From assembly GCF_028291725.1 (NCBI RefSeq), contig NZ_JAQGNT010000043.1:62001-126000 (forward strand): 64,000 nt of DNA, given 5' to 3'. The position numbers and the translations under genes are program-made. Below the pieces are notes generated by a model. The model was not told the DNA's origin. It made no database searches and was given only the letters and a program-made list of their open reading frames with translations. The first letter of the stretch is position 1. Each line of letters opens with the position of its first letter. Positions 18,176 through 27,728 of this stretch are shown here, one piece after another. The DNA is from Hydrocarboniphaga sp. (GTDB lineage: Bacteria > Pseudomonadota > Gammaproteobacteria > Nevskiales > Nevskiaceae).

Positions 18176-20290
18176 TCAATCGGCCCAGATGGTCAGGCCA
18201 TCGAGTGCTTCGACACGCGATCCGGCAACGAGCAGCGGATTCACTTCCAGCGACACGAGTTCTTCGCCCAGCGCCAGCGCCGCGTTGCCGATGGCGACGA
18301 CCGCCGCGGCGGTCGCCTGCCGGTCCACGGCCGGTGAACCCCTGAAACCGTCGAGCAGCGCGGAACCCCGCAGCTCGGTGAACATCTCGAGCACATCGGA
18401 TTCGTCGATCGGAAGGACGCGCAGGCTGGTGTCCTTGAGCGCTTCGACGAAGACGCCGCCCAGTCCCACCGCGATCACCGGCCCCCATTGCGGATCGCGC
18501 ATCGTGCCCACGAACAGCTCGACACCTTCGCTGCGCATGGGCGACACGATGATGCCGTCGATGTGCGCGCCGGGCTTGGCTGCGCGCACTCGATCCATCA
18601 TCTGCACCCACGCGGCACCAACGGCATCGGCGCCGCGGATGTTGAGCGCCACGCCGCCCGCTTCGGTCTTGTGCGGGATGTCAGCCGAGGCGATCTTCAG
18701 CACCACGGCGCCCGCATGCTTCGCCGCCTCGGCCACCGCCTCGTCGGCCGAGCGCGTGATCGGCCCGGGAATCACCGGCACTCCAGAAGTCGCCAGGTGG
18801 CCGAGCACCGCTCTTTCGCCCACGGGTCGCAGTACGACTTTCGGGGACGCCTGCGCATACGCCCGCGGCGCGGCGCGCTGCACGCGCGACCAGGCGATCA
18901 GATGCCCGATGGCCGCGATTCCATGCGAAAGGCCGGCGCCGGAATAGATGATGCCCGCTTCCTCCGCGAGCGTACGCGCGTCGCCGGACACCGGCATGTA
19001 GTTGTGACTCAGCATCACGGCGGGCTTGCCGCCGGCAGCGAAGCCGGCGCCGATGTGCTTGAGGAACACGCGGCCGATGCCGACGTTCTCGATCTTGGCG
19101 GGCGCATCGAAAAGATGGACGACGATACCGACGCCCGGGTCTCTGGCGATCTCGCCCAGCGCGGTTTCCAGCAGCTCCGGCTTGAGCATGGCGCCGCCAG
19201 TGACATCCAGCGGATTGCTGGGCGTGGCGAATTCCGGCAGCGCCGCTCGCAAACGCGCAAGCGTTTCCTTCTGCAGTTCCGGTATCGGCACGCCGTCACG
19301 CTCGGCCTGGTCGACGGCGATTTCGCACATGCCGCCCGACATGCCGACCAGGGCGAGCCCGTCCGCCTTCAGGGGACCGACGCGGGCGATCAGGTCGGCA
19401 ACCCCGACCAGATCCTCCATCGTATGAACACGCGGAATTCCCCAGCGACGGCACACGGCACCAAACACCTTGTCGTCGCCGACCAGAGAGCCGGTATGCG
19501 CCTGTGCCGCTTTCGCGGCGGCCTCGCTGGTTCCCACCTTCAACACGACCACCGGCTTGCCGGCGGCCTTGGCCCGCGCCACTGCCCGGATAAAAGCGGC
19601 CGGGCGGCGCGCGGTCTCCATAAAAACCGCGATCGATCGAACCTCGTCCTCGCCGATCAGAAACTCGATCGCATCGGCGATATCGATATCGGCCTCGTTG
19701 CCCGTGGAGATCATGTGGGTGAAGCCCACACGCTGCTGATAGGCGAACTGCGCCAGCTGTCCCGCGGTCGCACCGCTCTGCGAGACCACGGCCACACTGC
19801 GGTCTTCCATGGGACGACGCAGCTGGGTCGTCCACAGCGGGGACGCGCTGGTGAAATTGACGTAGCCGAGACAGTTAGGCCCCAACAAACGCACGCCGGC
19901 CGCGCGAGCGGCCTCGGTGATCCGTTGCTGCCGCTGCGCGCCGCTGGCGCCCAGTTCGGCGAAGCCCGAGGAGAGCACCACGGCGCCGCTGATACCCGCC
20001 CTGCCGAGGTCGGCAATGGCATCGGCCAGCGCGGCTTCGGGCACCATCAGCAGCGCCGCGTCGATAGGCTCGCCCACTGCGGTACAGCTCGCCGCCGCCT
20101 GGCGCTTGTAGATGATCCCGCCCTTCGGATTGATCAGATGCACAGGTCCGGCGAAGCCGAAGCGTTGCAGGTTGTCGTAGGCCATGTTCGACCACAGCGA
20201 CTTTTCGGTTGCGCCGACCAGCGCGATCGATCGCGGCTTGAAGAAGCGGTTCAGCGCGCCCTGCCCTGCAGATGCTGACTCGGATGACAT
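18176..20290 (-). CDS. ADP-forming acyl-CoA synthetase (acetyl-CoA synthetase alpha/beta fusion)
   Basis: 704 residues, start MSSESASAGQ with GGAGA eight bases upstream. It contains the CoA-binding Rossmann domain (FFKPRSIALVGAT...), the two succinyl-CoA ligase-like domains (VVSQSGATAGQLA; STGNEADIDIAD, with the loop that normally carries a phosphohistidine to be checked) and the C-terminal ATP-grasp domain (VVLKIASADIPHKTEAGGV, VIAVGLGGVFVEALKD). This is the full length of the fused ACD/Pat-like family. Members make or cleave acyl-CoA with ADP or AMP chemistry. Here it would activate the acid produced by the oxidative steps. It follows the thiolase gene by 25 bases. Confidence 0.9.
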   Translation of the reverse strand: MSSESASAGQGALNRFFKPRSIALVGATEKSLWSNMAYDNLQRFGFAGPVHLINPKGGIIYKRQAAASCTAVGEPIDAALLMVPEAALADAIADLGRAGISGAVVLSSGFAELGASGAQRQQRITEAARAAGVRLLGPNCLGYVNFTSASPLWTTQLRRPMEDRSVAVVSQSGATAGQLAQFAYQQRVGFTHMISTGNEADIDIADAIEFLIGEDEVRSIAVFMETARRPAAFIRAVARAKAAGKPVVVLKVGTSEAAAKAAQAHTGSLVGDDKVFGAVCRRWGIPRVHTMEDLVGVADLIARVGPLKADGLALVGMSGGMCEIAVDQAERDGVPIPELQKETLARLRAALPEFATPSNPLDVTGGAMLKPELLETALGEIARDPGVGIVVHLFDAPAKIENVGIGRVFLKHIGAGFAAGGKPAVMLSHNYMPVSGDARTLAEEAGIIYSGAGLSHGIAAIGHLIAWSRVQRAAPRAYAQASPKVVLRPVGERAVLGHLATSGVPVIPGPITRSADEAVAEAAKHAGAVVLKIASADIPHKTEAGGVALNIRGADAVGAAWVQMMDRVRAAKPGAHIDGIIVSPMRSEGVELFVGTMRDPQWGPVIAVGLGGVFVEALKDTSLRVLPIDESDVLEMFTELRGSALLDGFRGSPAVDRQATAAAVVAIGNAALALGEELVSLEVNPLLVAGSRVEALDGLTIWAD

Positions 20291-20315
20291 GCAGCAGATC
20301 TCCGGAACGAATCGG

Positions 20316-21545
20316 TCAGAAACGTTCGATGATGGTGGCCGGCGCCATGCCGCCCGCCGCGCATAAAGTGGCGAGGCCGGTGGTGAGATTGCGGCGCTCC
20401 ATTTCATCGAGCAGTGTGCCCAGGATGATGGCGCCGGTCGCACCGATCGGATGGCCCAGCGCCATGGCGCCGCCGTTGACGTTGACGATGGCCGGGTCCA
20501 GATCGAGATCGCGCATGAACTTGAGAGGCACCACCGCGAAAGCCTCGTTGATCTCGAACAGATCGATGTCCTTCACCGACATGCCGGCCTGCTTGAGCGC
20601 CTTGCGCGCAGCGGGCCCCGGCGCATTGAGCATCAGCGCAGGGCTGTTTCCGGCAGTAGCGGCGGCGCGAATGCGCGCCCGCGGCTTCAGGCCGTGAGCC
20701 CTGGCATATTCGGGAGACGCGATGATCAGGGCACCGGCGCCGTCCACCACGCCCGAACTGTTGCCGGCGTGGTGCACGTGGTTGATCTTCACGTCCGGAT
20801 ACGTTTCGCGGACGAGCCTGGCATAGCTCACACCGCTCTCATCGAGTTCGCGCTCGTACATCGCGGCGAACGCCGGCTTGAGTTGCGACAGACCTTCCAA
20901 TGTCGTCTGCGGCCGCGGGAACTCCTCGTGGCTCAGCGCAAGGCTGCCGTCGTCGTGGTAGACCGGGATCAGGCTGCGGCTGAAGCGGCCCTCCTGGATG
21001 GCGATATTGGCGCGGCGCTGGCTTTCCAGTGCGAGCTGGTCGACGTCGTCGCGGCTGAAGCCTTCCAGCGTCGCGATCAGATCGCCGCAGATGCCCTGGT
21101 GCGGCTGCGGAACCAGCTTGCGCAGGTGCAGGTTGCCCGAATCCAGCAGCGCGAAGCCAGGCTGCGTGGTGGCGTACGACATCGACTCCACACCGCCCGC
21201 GATCACCAAATCTTGCAAGCCCGATAGCACACCCATCGCCGCGAGATTCACCGCGGTGAGCCCCGACCCGCAGAAGCGGTCCAGCGAGAATCCCGTCGAT
21301 TCGTAGCTGTACCCCGCGTCCAGCGCCGACATGCGCGCGATGCACGAACCCTGCTTGCCGACCTGCGTGCCGCAGCCCGCGATCACGTCGTCCACTTCTT
21401 CGGTGTTGAGGCCATTGCGCTCGGCCAGCGCGCGAAGCACGGCGGACAGCAGTCGCTGCGGATGAACACCGGCCAGCGCTCCCTTGCCGACTTTGCCGAT
21501 GCCGCGAGGCGTGCGGGCGGCGTCGATGATCCAAGCTTCACGCAT
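20316..21545 (-). CDS. Acetyl-CoA C-acyltransferase (beta-ketothiolase)
   Basis: 409 residues with all thiolase catalytic residues: nucleophile Cys92 in DRFCGSGL, the histidine in GGAMALGHPIG, and Cys395 in TLCAAGGM. Unlike the thiolase-like genes in this window it should be a true thiolase. It is the first gene of the minus-strand operon that continues with the acyl-CoA synthetase, the second fusion, the ACAD11-like dehydrogenase and a crotonase. It is related to, but distinct from, the thiolase at 52160-53371. Confidence 0.93.
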   Translation of the reverse strand: MREAWIIDAARTPRGIGKVGKGALAGVHPQRLLSAVLRALAERNGLNTEEVDDVIAGCGTQVGKQGSCIARMSALDAGYSYESTGFSLDRFCGSGLTAVNLAAMGVLSGLQDLVIAGGVESMSYATTQPGFALLDSGNLHLRKLVPQPHQGICGDLIATLEGFSRDDVDQLALESQRRANIAIQEGRFSRSLIPVYHDDGSLALSHEEFPRPQTTLEGLSQLKPAFAAMYERELDESGVSYARLVRETYPDVKINHVHHAGNSSGVVDGAGALIIASPEYARAHGLKPRARIRAAATAGNSPALMLNAPGPAARKALKQAGMSVKDIDLFEINEAFAVVPLKFMRDLDLDPAIVNVNGGAMALGHPIGATGAIILGTLLDEMERRNLTTGLATLCAAGGMAPATIIERF

Positions 21546-21899
21546 GTGTTAATCCTCTATCAGTTGAGTTGAAGACGCGCCATCGGCACCGCCGGAGCGA
21601 ATCGAGTATTGCACCGCGGCCCGGGCTTGCCCTTGACCCAAATGGACAGCTTGATCGACAGCGCGAGACTTTCGGCGGGAGGGCGGGATGTTCTCGGCTT
21701 TCGCTGGAGTCGCCGGAGGTCAATCGATCTGTACAGCCCCGCCATTGCGCGGTCGCCACGCAGGTTTTGATACTGCCGCGCAACATCGAGCGCGAAGTGC
21801 TGGGGTTGGACGAACACGTCCAGGCTGGCTGGCGCGTGCACTGCCAGACCCGTGTTGGCCTGGCCGCTTCCACTCCTATATCCGCCGGAGGACATGAAC
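21546..21899. other. Divergent intergenic region, no gene supported
   Basis: 354 bases between the thiolase (minus) and the aldehyde dehydrogenase (plus). Open frames cross it on both strands but none has a domain or ribosome binding site. It should hold both promoters. The TGCGT/TACGC dyad found in other intergenic regions of this window was not seen here. Confidence 0.4.
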
Positions 21900-23351
21900 A
21901 TGCAAACTGTCGCATATGCAGTTGCCGCTTCGTCTCAATCAGTCGAAGCCCCGGCGCAAGACAGCCTCAGGTCGGCGCTGGCCGCACAGCGCCACGCATT
22001 CAACCTGGCGCCGTTCCCGGACCTCGCCCACCGCAAAGCGGATCTCGATCGGCTGGAGAAGGTGCTGGTGTCGCACAGCGCCGAAATCGTGAGCGCGCTG
22101 TCGCAGGACTTCGGCGGACGCAGCGAGCAGGAGGCCGTGCTTTCCGAAGTGATCGTCACACTCAACAACCTGCGCTACACGCGACGGCGCCTCGGTCGTT
22201 GGATGAAGCCGCGCAAGCGCCACGTGCCGCTGGAACTCGGCAGCGGTCGGGCCTACGTGCTACCGCAGCCGTTGGGAATCGTGGGCATCGTCTCGCCCTG
22301 GAACTTTCCCGTGCAGCTGTCGCTGGTTCCTCTCATCGGGGCACTGGCCGCAGGCAACCGGGCGATGATCAAGCCTTCCGAACTGTCTCCGCTTACCTCC
22401 GACGTCATTCGCAAGCTCGTCGCGGAAGCTTTTCCGCCCGAGCAGGTCGTGGTGTGCCCGGGAGACGTCGACGTGGCGCGCACCTTCGTGGCCCTGCCTT
22501 TCGATCATCTGGTGTACACGGGTTCCACCGACGTCGGCCGCCACGTGATGCGCGTAGCCGCCGACAATCTAGTGCCGGTCACGCTCGAACTCGGCGGCAA
22601 ATCACCGGCGCTGGTCGCTCCCGACGCGGTGGTACTGGAAGCCGCCAAGGACATCGTGTTCGGCAAGCTGCTCAACGCCGGACAGATCTGCATCTCGCCC
22701 GATTACGCGCTGGTACCGCGCGCTCTGGTCAAGGAATTCGCCCGGGCTTGCCAGCAAGTCGCGCAGCAGATGTTCCCCGAAGGCACGGCGAGCGGCGACT
22801 ACACCTCGATCATCAATCAGCGCCACCTGGGCCGGCTTGAATCCTACCTCAGCGCCGCTCGTGCGAGCGGCACCGAGATCGTCTCCCTGTTCGCTGCGGA
22901 CAAGATCTCGCCGGTCAGTCGCAAGCTGGCGCCGGTGCTCGCGATCGACCCGGCCGACGACTCGGCGCTGATGCAGAACGAGGTATTCGGCCCGATTCTG
23001 TCGATCAAGCCATACGACAGCCTGGACGACGCAATCGCCTTCATCAATTCGCGGCCACGGCCCCTGGCGCTTTACCTGTTCACACGCTCGTCCGCCACCA
23101 TCGACAGGGTCATGAAGCGCACGGTCTGCGGTAGCGTGTCGATCAACGACACCCTCGTGCATTGCGCGGTAGAGGATCTGCCTTTCGGCGGCGTCGGTGC
23201 GAGCGGAATGGGGCACTACCATGGCCCCGAGGGCTTCGAAACCCTGTCGAAGATGAAACCGATCTTTCATCGCAAAGGCTTCCGCACCGATCGCTTCGCC
23301 AGGCCGCCATTCACGACATTCAAGAAATGGCTGATTAGTCGCCTGATCTAG
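21900..23351 (+). CDS. Aldehyde dehydrogenase, coniferyl-aldehyde-dehydrogenase-like
   Basis: 483 residues. Motifs are complete: the SPWNFPVQLSLVPL cofactor segment, catalytic Glu in LELGGKSP and catalytic Cys in NAGQICISPDY. The short form, with a hydrophobic C-terminal tail and the N-terminal FPDLAHRKADLDRLE helix, resembles coniferyl aldehyde dehydrogenases (CalB-like), which oxidise aldehydes to acids with NAD. The start at 21900 is nine bases after GGAG; an ATG two codons earlier (21894) is only three bases from it. It probably oxidises the aldehyde made by the alcohol dehydrogenase and P450 steps; the substrate is uncertain. Confidence 0.9.
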   Translation: MQTVAYAVAASSQSVEAPAQDSLRSALAAQRHAFNLAPFPDLAHRKADLDRLEKVLVSHSAEIVSALSQDFGGRSEQEAVLSEVIVTLNNLRYTRRRLGRWMKPRKRHVPLELGSGRAYVLPQPLGIVGIVSPWNFPVQLSLVPLIGALAAGNRAMIKPSELSPLTSDVIRKLVAEAFPPEQVVVCPGDVDVARTFVALPFDHLVYTGSTDVGRHVMRVAADNLVPVTLELGGKSPALVAPDAVVLEAAKDIVFGKLLNAGQICISPDYALVPRALVKEFARACQQVAQQMFPEGTASGDYTSIINQRHLGRLESYLSAARASGTEIVSLFAADKISPVSRKLAPVLAIDPADDSALMQNEVFGPILSIKPYDSLDDAIAFINSRPRPLALYLFTRSSATIDRVMKRTVCGSVSINDTLVHCAVEDLPFGGVGASGMGHYHGPEGFETLSKMKPIFHRKGFRTDRFARPPFTTFKKWLISRLI

Positions 23352-23385
23352 CCGCAAGTGCCCGAAGCGGTACGGCGTGAGGCGT

Positions 23386-23874
23386 TCAGAACGGACTGAC
23401 ACTTCCCGGCGTACCCGACTTCGAGGCGATGCACTGGTAGACGCGGTACTCGACGCTTCTCGCCAGCATGCGTCCCTCGCCGACGGCGACCACGCGGTTG
23501 AGCCAGCGATAGGCGTCGCCGCCCGATTCGAAACGCGGCTGCGTGAAGAAGTGCTGCGTACCGAAATCTCCCGGCGTGCCCAGGCCGATCAGGCGATCCG
23601 ATTCGGCATTGCGCTCCGCCACGCCGAAGTACTGCACGAAGATGTTGGCGCCGTCATGCGTGCGCAGCACCAGTCTCACGTCCAGGTGATAGCAGCCATC
23701 GGAATCGACCAGCTCGAACTCGCCGCCAACGGGGACGACCGTCGCCTGCAGCCCAGGGCCGCTGGCCTCGCCGCCGGCCAGCGCCCACACGGTGCGCGTG
23801 CCCTTGGGCGTCTGGCCGATCACGTGCCGCTTGCCCAGGTCGACCCGCATGCGAAACAGGGGCTCCAGCTTCAT
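23386..23874 (-). CDS. DUF3237 family protein
   Basis: 162 residues, about the full size of the DUF3237 beta-barrel family. Visible family features are the opening MKLEPLFRMRVDLG, the strand GPGLQATVVPVGGE, the pair DVRLVLRTHDGANIFVQYFGV, and the ending VEYRVYQ. GGAGTGA stands before the ATG. The function of the family is unknown, although members are frequent in catabolic clusters of steroid, terpenoid and aromatic degraders. It lies 103 bases downstream of a crotonase gene in the same direction and converges with the aldehyde dehydrogenase gene. Confidence 0.88.
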   Translation of the reverse strand: MKLEPLFRMRVDLGKRHVIGQTPKGTRTVWALAGGEASGPGLQATVVPVGGEFELVDSDGCYHLDVRLVLRTHDGANIFVQYFGVAERNAESDRLIGLGTPGDFGTQHFFTQPRFESGGDAYRWLNRVVAVGEGRMLARSVEYRVYQCIASKSGTPGSVSPF

Positions 23875-23977
23875 GGGGTATCACTCCGATAGTTCGCTGC
23901 GAACACAGAGCCGTCATTCGCTTTGAGCGCCGCGATTTCCCTTGCTGCCAGCGAGTGCTCGCGCCCCTTCAGATCTT

Positions 23978-24844
23978 TCACGCGAAAGAGGGTTCGGTCA
24001 GCCCCTCGAAAATATCGGGCAAGCCCGCGGACACGCGGTCTGGATATACGGCCGCACGCTTTTCCAGGAACGACGCGATGCCTTCGCGGGCATCGTCCGA
24101 CTGGCCACGGAAATGGATGCCACGGCTGTCGACCCGATGCGCCACCATCGGATGCTCGGCGGCACTTATGCGCCACAGCATCTGTCGCGTCAGGGCCACC
24201 GACACCGCCGAGGTGTTGTCGGCAATCTCGCGGGCAATGGCGTGCGCCGCCGGCAGCAAATCGGCGGGTTCGTGCAGGGATCTGACGAGTCGGTTGGCCA
24301 GTGCCTCCTGCGCCGAAAACAGGCGCCCGGTGAAGCACCATTCCAGCGCCGTCGCCACGCCGACGATGCGCGGCAGGAACCAGCTGGAGGCGGCCTCGGG
24401 TACCACGCCGCGACGCGCGAATACGAATCCGTAGCGCGCATTGACCGATGCGAGCCGAATGTCCATCGCCAGCTGCATCGTCGCGCCGACACCGACGGCA
24501 GCGCCGTTCACGGCGGCAATGACCGGCTTCAGACTTTTGAAAATCCGCAGAGTTAGCTGGCCACCGCCATCCCGCTGGACTTCTCCCGGGCCACCGTCGG
24601 CTCCGTCGGAGAAGTTGAGCGCGTCTGGCCCGTCCGAAAGATCCGCACCCGCACAGAACGCACGTCCGCTGCCGGTGACGATCACGACCCGCACGGCGTC
24701 GTCGGCATCGCTGGCGTCGAAGGCGGCAATGAGGTCCGACATCATGCCGGCCGTGAACGCATTGAGCCGGTCGGGGCGATTCAAGGTGATCGTTGCAATG
24801 CCCGCCTCGACTTCGTACAGCAAGGTTTCAAACTGTCTGGCCAC
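23978..24844 (-). CDS. Enoyl-CoA hydratase/isomerase family protein
   Basis: 288 residues with a GTG start preceded by AAGGA. Crotonase motifs are SGRAFCAGADLSD and AVNGAAVGVGATMQLAMDIRL, where the usual GGG of the oxyanion loop reads GVGA. The acidic segment is FVFARRGVVPEAASSWFLPRIVG, with Glu at the second catalytic position. A C-terminal extension (HRVDSRGIHFRGQSDDAREG) matches the common proteobacterial type. It is divergent from the P450 gene; the shared intergenic region contains a TGCGT/TACGC dyad. Confidence 0.9.
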   Translation of the reverse strand: MARQFETLLYEVEAGIATITLNRPDRLNAFTAGMMSDLIAAFDASDADDAVRVVIVTGSGRAFCAGADLSDGPDALNFSDGADGGPGEVQRDGGGQLTLRIFKSLKPVIAAVNGAAVGVGATMQLAMDIRLASVNARYGFVFARRGVVPEAASSWFLPRIVGVATALEWCFTGRLFSAQEALANRLVRSLHEPADLLPAAHAIAREIADNTSAVSVALTRQMLWRISAAEHPMVAHRVDSRGIHFRGQSDDAREGIASFLEKRAAVYPDRVSAGLPDIFEGLTEPSFA

Positions 24845-24975
24845 GCTCTGTCGTCCTTCACTTGAGCGGGGCGATGCCCCACGTGACTTGCGATTGTTGC
24901 AAACCGGCCCGCCGCGGCAATGACGCGTCGATACAGACCGATAGACCTGACGTTACGGAGCAGGAAGTTACATCT

Positions 24976-25004
24976 TGCGTATATTTTTTTACTTTCTTCT
25001 ACGC
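24976..25004. promoter_or_regulatory. Candidate operator, TGCGT-N19-TACGC (site E)
   Basis: TGCGT at 24976-24980 and TACGC at 25000-25004, with a T-rich spacer (TTTACTTTCTTC). It lies between the divergent crotonase and P450 genes, 129 bases before the P450 start. The right-hand part closely resembles site F (TATACTTTTTTCTACG). Confidence 0.6.
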
Positions 25005-25133
25005 GTTTTAAGACATATGATGGCTTCGGCGCTTCCGATCGCGCCGCAGACCGCCACCTGGTCAGAGTCCTGATGGGCGCCCGCTTCGCCGGTCGCATGA
25101 ATAACAGGGCGCGACCCCAACCGAGGATTCCGA

Positions 25134-26438
25134 ATGTCATCGTCCGCCGTCATCGAAACTTCGCCGCTGGTGCCAGAAGCCCATGCCCGCCGTATCGTCG
25201 ATCCCAGGAGCTATGGCCAGCATGCGCTTCTGCACGAGAGCTTCTCCTGGCTACGCAAGCATCAGCCGCTGGGCAAGGTCGTGCTGGACGATTACGCGCC
25301 ATTCTGGCTGGTCACCAAGCATGCCGACATCCAGGAGATCAGCAGGCAGAACGACAAGTTTCACAACGGCGACTTGTCCACCATCCTGATCGCCAAGGGC
25401 GTGGATGAAAATATCCGACGCATGACCGGGGGCTCGCCGCATATGGTGCGCAATCTCGTCAACATGGATCCGCCCGAGCACATGAAGTACCGGATGCTCA
25501 CGCAATCCTGGTTCAGTCCCAACAGCGTTCGTCGCTACGAGGAGAAATTGCGCGGCATCGCCCGAGGATTCGTCGACCGCATGGTGGCCGGCGGCGAGCG
25601 CTGCGATTTCGTCCGGGATGTGGCCCTGCACTATCCGCTGCATGTCCTCATGGAGATCCTGGGCGTGCCGGAAAAAGACGAGCCGTTGATGCTCAAGCTG
25701 ACGCAGGAACTGTTCGGCGCACGTGATCCCGACATGGGACGATCCGCGGCCGAGATGGAAGATCCGGCCAAGGCGGTGAAGGTGTTGCAGCAGGTCCTTG
25801 CGGATTTCGGAAACTACTTCAACGGCATCACCGAGGCGCGCCGCCGCGAGCCGCGTGACGACGTGGCAACCGTCATCGCCAACGCGACCATCGACGGCGC
25901 TCCTATCAAACCGTTCGAAGCGGCGAGCTACTACGTGATCCTGGCCACCGCTGGCCATGACACGACGTCGGCGTCCACCGCGGGCGCGATCTGGGAGCTG
26001 TGCAACAACCCCGAGCAGCTCGCCAAGGTGCAGGCCGACCCCTCGCTCATTGCAGGCCTGGTGGACGAGGCGATCCGCTGGACCACGCCCGTGAAGCACT
26101 TCATGCGCAGCGCAGTGGTGGATTACGAATTGCGCGGAAGCAGCATCAAGGCGGGCGACTGGCTGATGCTGTCCTACTACAGCGGCAACTTCGACGAAGA
26201 GGTGTATCCGGACCCGTACTCGTTCCGGGTCGACCGCACCAGCAACCGGCATCTGGCTTTCGGATTCGGAGCACACGCCTGCCTGGGCCAGCACATGGCC
26301 AAGCTGGAGATGCGTGTCCTGCTGGAGGAGCTGTTGCCACGCATCGCCTCGCTGGAACTGGACGGAACGCCCAAGACCGGGCAGTCCCCGCTTGTCAGCG
26401 GTCCCAAGACGCTGCCGATCCGCTGCCGGTTCAAGTAG
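25134..26438 (+). CDS. Cytochrome P450, CYP108 (P450terp)-like
   Basis: 434 residues, a soluble bacterial class I P450. Features are the I-helix AGHDTT, the K-helix EAIR within VDEAIRWTTPVKHFMRSA, and the heme loop FGFGAHACLG with Cys383 as the iron ligand. From memory, the K-helix-to-heme region strongly resembles P450terp (CYP108A1), the alpha-terpineol hydroxylase, so an allylic or methyl hydroxylation of a cyclic terpenoid-like substrate is plausible. No ferredoxin or ferredoxin reductase gene is in the window, so electrons must come from elsewhere. GAGG precedes the ATG by about ten bases. A TGCGT/TACGC dyad lies in its upstream region. Confidence 0.93.
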   Translation: MSSSAVIETSPLVPEAHARRIVDPRSYGQHALLHESFSWLRKHQPLGKVVLDDYAPFWLVTKHADIQEISRQNDKFHNGDLSTILIAKGVDENIRRMTGGSPHMVRNLVNMDPPEHMKYRMLTQSWFSPNSVRRYEEKLRGIARGFVDRMVAGGERCDFVRDVALHYPLHVLMEILGVPEKDEPLMLKLTQELFGARDPDMGRSAAEMEDPAKAVKVLQQVLADFGNYFNGITEARRREPRDDVATVIANATIDGAPIKPFEAASYYVILATAGHDTTSASTAGAIWELCNNPEQLAKVQADPSLIAGLVDEAIRWTTPVKHFMRSAVVDYELRGSSIKAGDWLMLSYYSGNFDEEVYPDPYSFRVDRTSNRHLAFGFGAHACLGQHMAKLEMRVLLEELLPRIASLELDGTPKTGQSPLVSGPKTLPIRCRFK

Positions 26439-26585
26439 CCCCGCCACGTTCCAAAAGGGCCGTCGCGCTGTCCGGCGATGGGCTCTTTCGGCGCGACCGG
26501 CGAAAGCGGGCATCCCTTCAGTGTCCGGAATAGGGGTCGCCAGGGCTTCGCAACCGATCGCCAGGAATACCGGTTGTATTTATAA

Positions 26586-26614
26586 TGCGTAGCCGTCTAT
26601 ACTTTTTTCTACGT
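26586..26614. promoter_or_regulatory. Candidate operator, TGCGT-N19-TACGT (site F)
   Basis: TGCGT at 26586-26590 and TACGT at 26610-26614, 46 bases before the AraC-type gene start, in an AT-rich stretch. If the AraC protein reads this motif, the position would allow autoregulation. Confidence 0.55.
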
Positions 26615-26660
26615 CATATATTATAAAACCAGCGCGCTGCAGCGACGCGGAGGAGCTTGT

Positions 26661-27728
26661 ATGTGGCAAGTCGTCAACGAACGTATCGATCGGCCCCTGG
26701 TCTCGATCTGTTTCGTGCATAGCGCAATCAAGAAGGCGCAGGAGCGCGGTTACGATTGGAGGCGGCTGCTGGCCCAAAGCAACATCGCCGAGCCTCTGTT
26801 GACCCAGCAGGATGCGCGCGTAACGGTCGAGAGCTATGCGATGCTGCAGAAGCTCACGATGCAGGAAATGCGCGACGAATCCCTGGGATATGCGCCCCAA
26901 CCACACAAGCTCGGCCTGTGGTCTGCGGCCTGCGGGGCCGCCGTGCACCCCGGCCCCATGGGTCACGCGTTGGGCAGGCTTTGCAAGATTTACTCGCTGT
27001 TCGATTGGGGGCTCAAGACCCGGCTGGTGATCGAAGGCGAGGATGCCGTCGTGGAGGCCTGCCCGAGGGCAGCCGACTCCGAATACGAGCTTTTCGCCTA
27101 CGAACTCTGCCTGTCGACGATCCATCGCTTCACCGGATGGCTCATCAACGAAGCGGTTCCGCTCAAGTCGGTCACCTTCCGGCACCCGCGGCCCGAATAC
27201 GAGACCGAGTACGGCTGGCTTTTCCAGCGCAGCCCGATCTTCTTCGACCGACCCCGTGCCGGTTTTCGCTTCGAACGCCAGCTGCTGGAAAAGCCCATCC
27301 AGCAGAACGAGCGCACGCTGGAGAAGTTCCTCGACAACGGATCGCTGGATCTTCTCGACGCGGAGCGCAGCGCCGCCAGCTGGGCCGGACGGCTGCGCGA
27401 TCTGGTGAGCCATTACCTGCCGGAACTTCCGGAGTTCGAGCGTCTGGCAGCACAGCTCAAGATGCATCCGCAGACCTTGCGCCGGCGGCTTGCCGTCGAG
27501 GGCATCACCTACAAGGACATCAAGGACCAGGTGCGGCGCGAGGCAGCCGAGTACTACCTGAGAGAGCATGCCCTTTCCGTAGAGGAAATCGCCTTTCGCT
27601 CGGGCTTCTCCGAGGCCAGCGCGTTCATACGGGCCTTCAAGCGCTGGAACGGTGTGACGCCGCACACTTATGCCGAATCGCAGCGGCAGTCGGTGGCACG
27701 CGCCGCGCTGGCGCCGAGACACATCTAG
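26661..27728 (+). CDS. AraC family transcriptional regulator
   Basis: 355 residues. The N-terminal two thirds is the arabinose-binding-like effector domain seen in OruR/ArgR-type AraC regulators. The C-terminal part (about 255-345) has two helix-turn-helix units, the first around LAAQLKMHPQTLRRRL and the second around SVEEIAFRSGFSEASAFIRAFKRWNGVTP, the AraC signature. GGAGGAGC stands before the ATG. It probably senses the pathway substrate or a CoA derivative and controls nearby genes. The TAG stop codon (27726-27728) lies inside the left inverted repeat of a MITE-like element, so insertion may have changed the original C-terminus. Confidence 0.92.
   Translation: MWQVVNERIDRPLVSICFVHSAIKKAQERGYDWRRLLAQSNIAEPLLTQQDARVTVESYAMLQKLTMQEMRDESLGYAPQPHKLGLWSAACGAAVHPGPMGHALGRLCKIYSLFDWGLKTRLVIEGEDAVVEACPRAADSEYELFAYELCLSTIHRFTGWLINEAVPLKSVTFRHPRPEYETEYGWLFQRSPIFFDRPRAGFRFERQLLEKPIQQNERTLEKFLDNGSLDLLDAERSAASWAGRLRDLVSHYLPELPEFERLAAQLKMHPQTLRRRLAVEGITYKDIKDQVRREAAEYYLREHALSVEEIAFRSGFSEASAFIRAFKRWNGVTPHTYAESQRQSVARAALAPRHI

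Noticed and set aside
16971-20278. Very long plus-strand open frames (658 and 596 codons) opposite the fusion and acyl-CoA synthetase genes
   Set aside because: They are antisense to genes with complete domains, show no motif, and are rich in Arg, Ala, His and Gln, as expected from the opposite strand of GC-rich coding DNA.
21569-21890. Possible ferredoxin-like remnant (segment ending GWRVHCQTRV) before the aldehyde dehydrogenase, considered as a P450 redox partner
   Set aside because: The four iron-sulfur cysteines of a [2Fe-2S] ferredoxin are not present, and there is no start or domain-length frame.
23871-23977. Protein-like tail (GREHSLAAREIAALKAND) in the gap between the crotonase and DUF3237 genes
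   Set aside because: The frame that contains it runs antiparallel in meaning through the crotonase gene with no start of its own; about 35 codons are too few to support a gene.
24976-25004. TGCGT-N19-TACGC read simply as a -35/-10 promoter
   Set aside because: The half-sites are exact inverted repeats of each other, are found between divergent genes, and differ from sigma70 consensus; a promoter overlapping the site remains possible but does not explain the symmetry.
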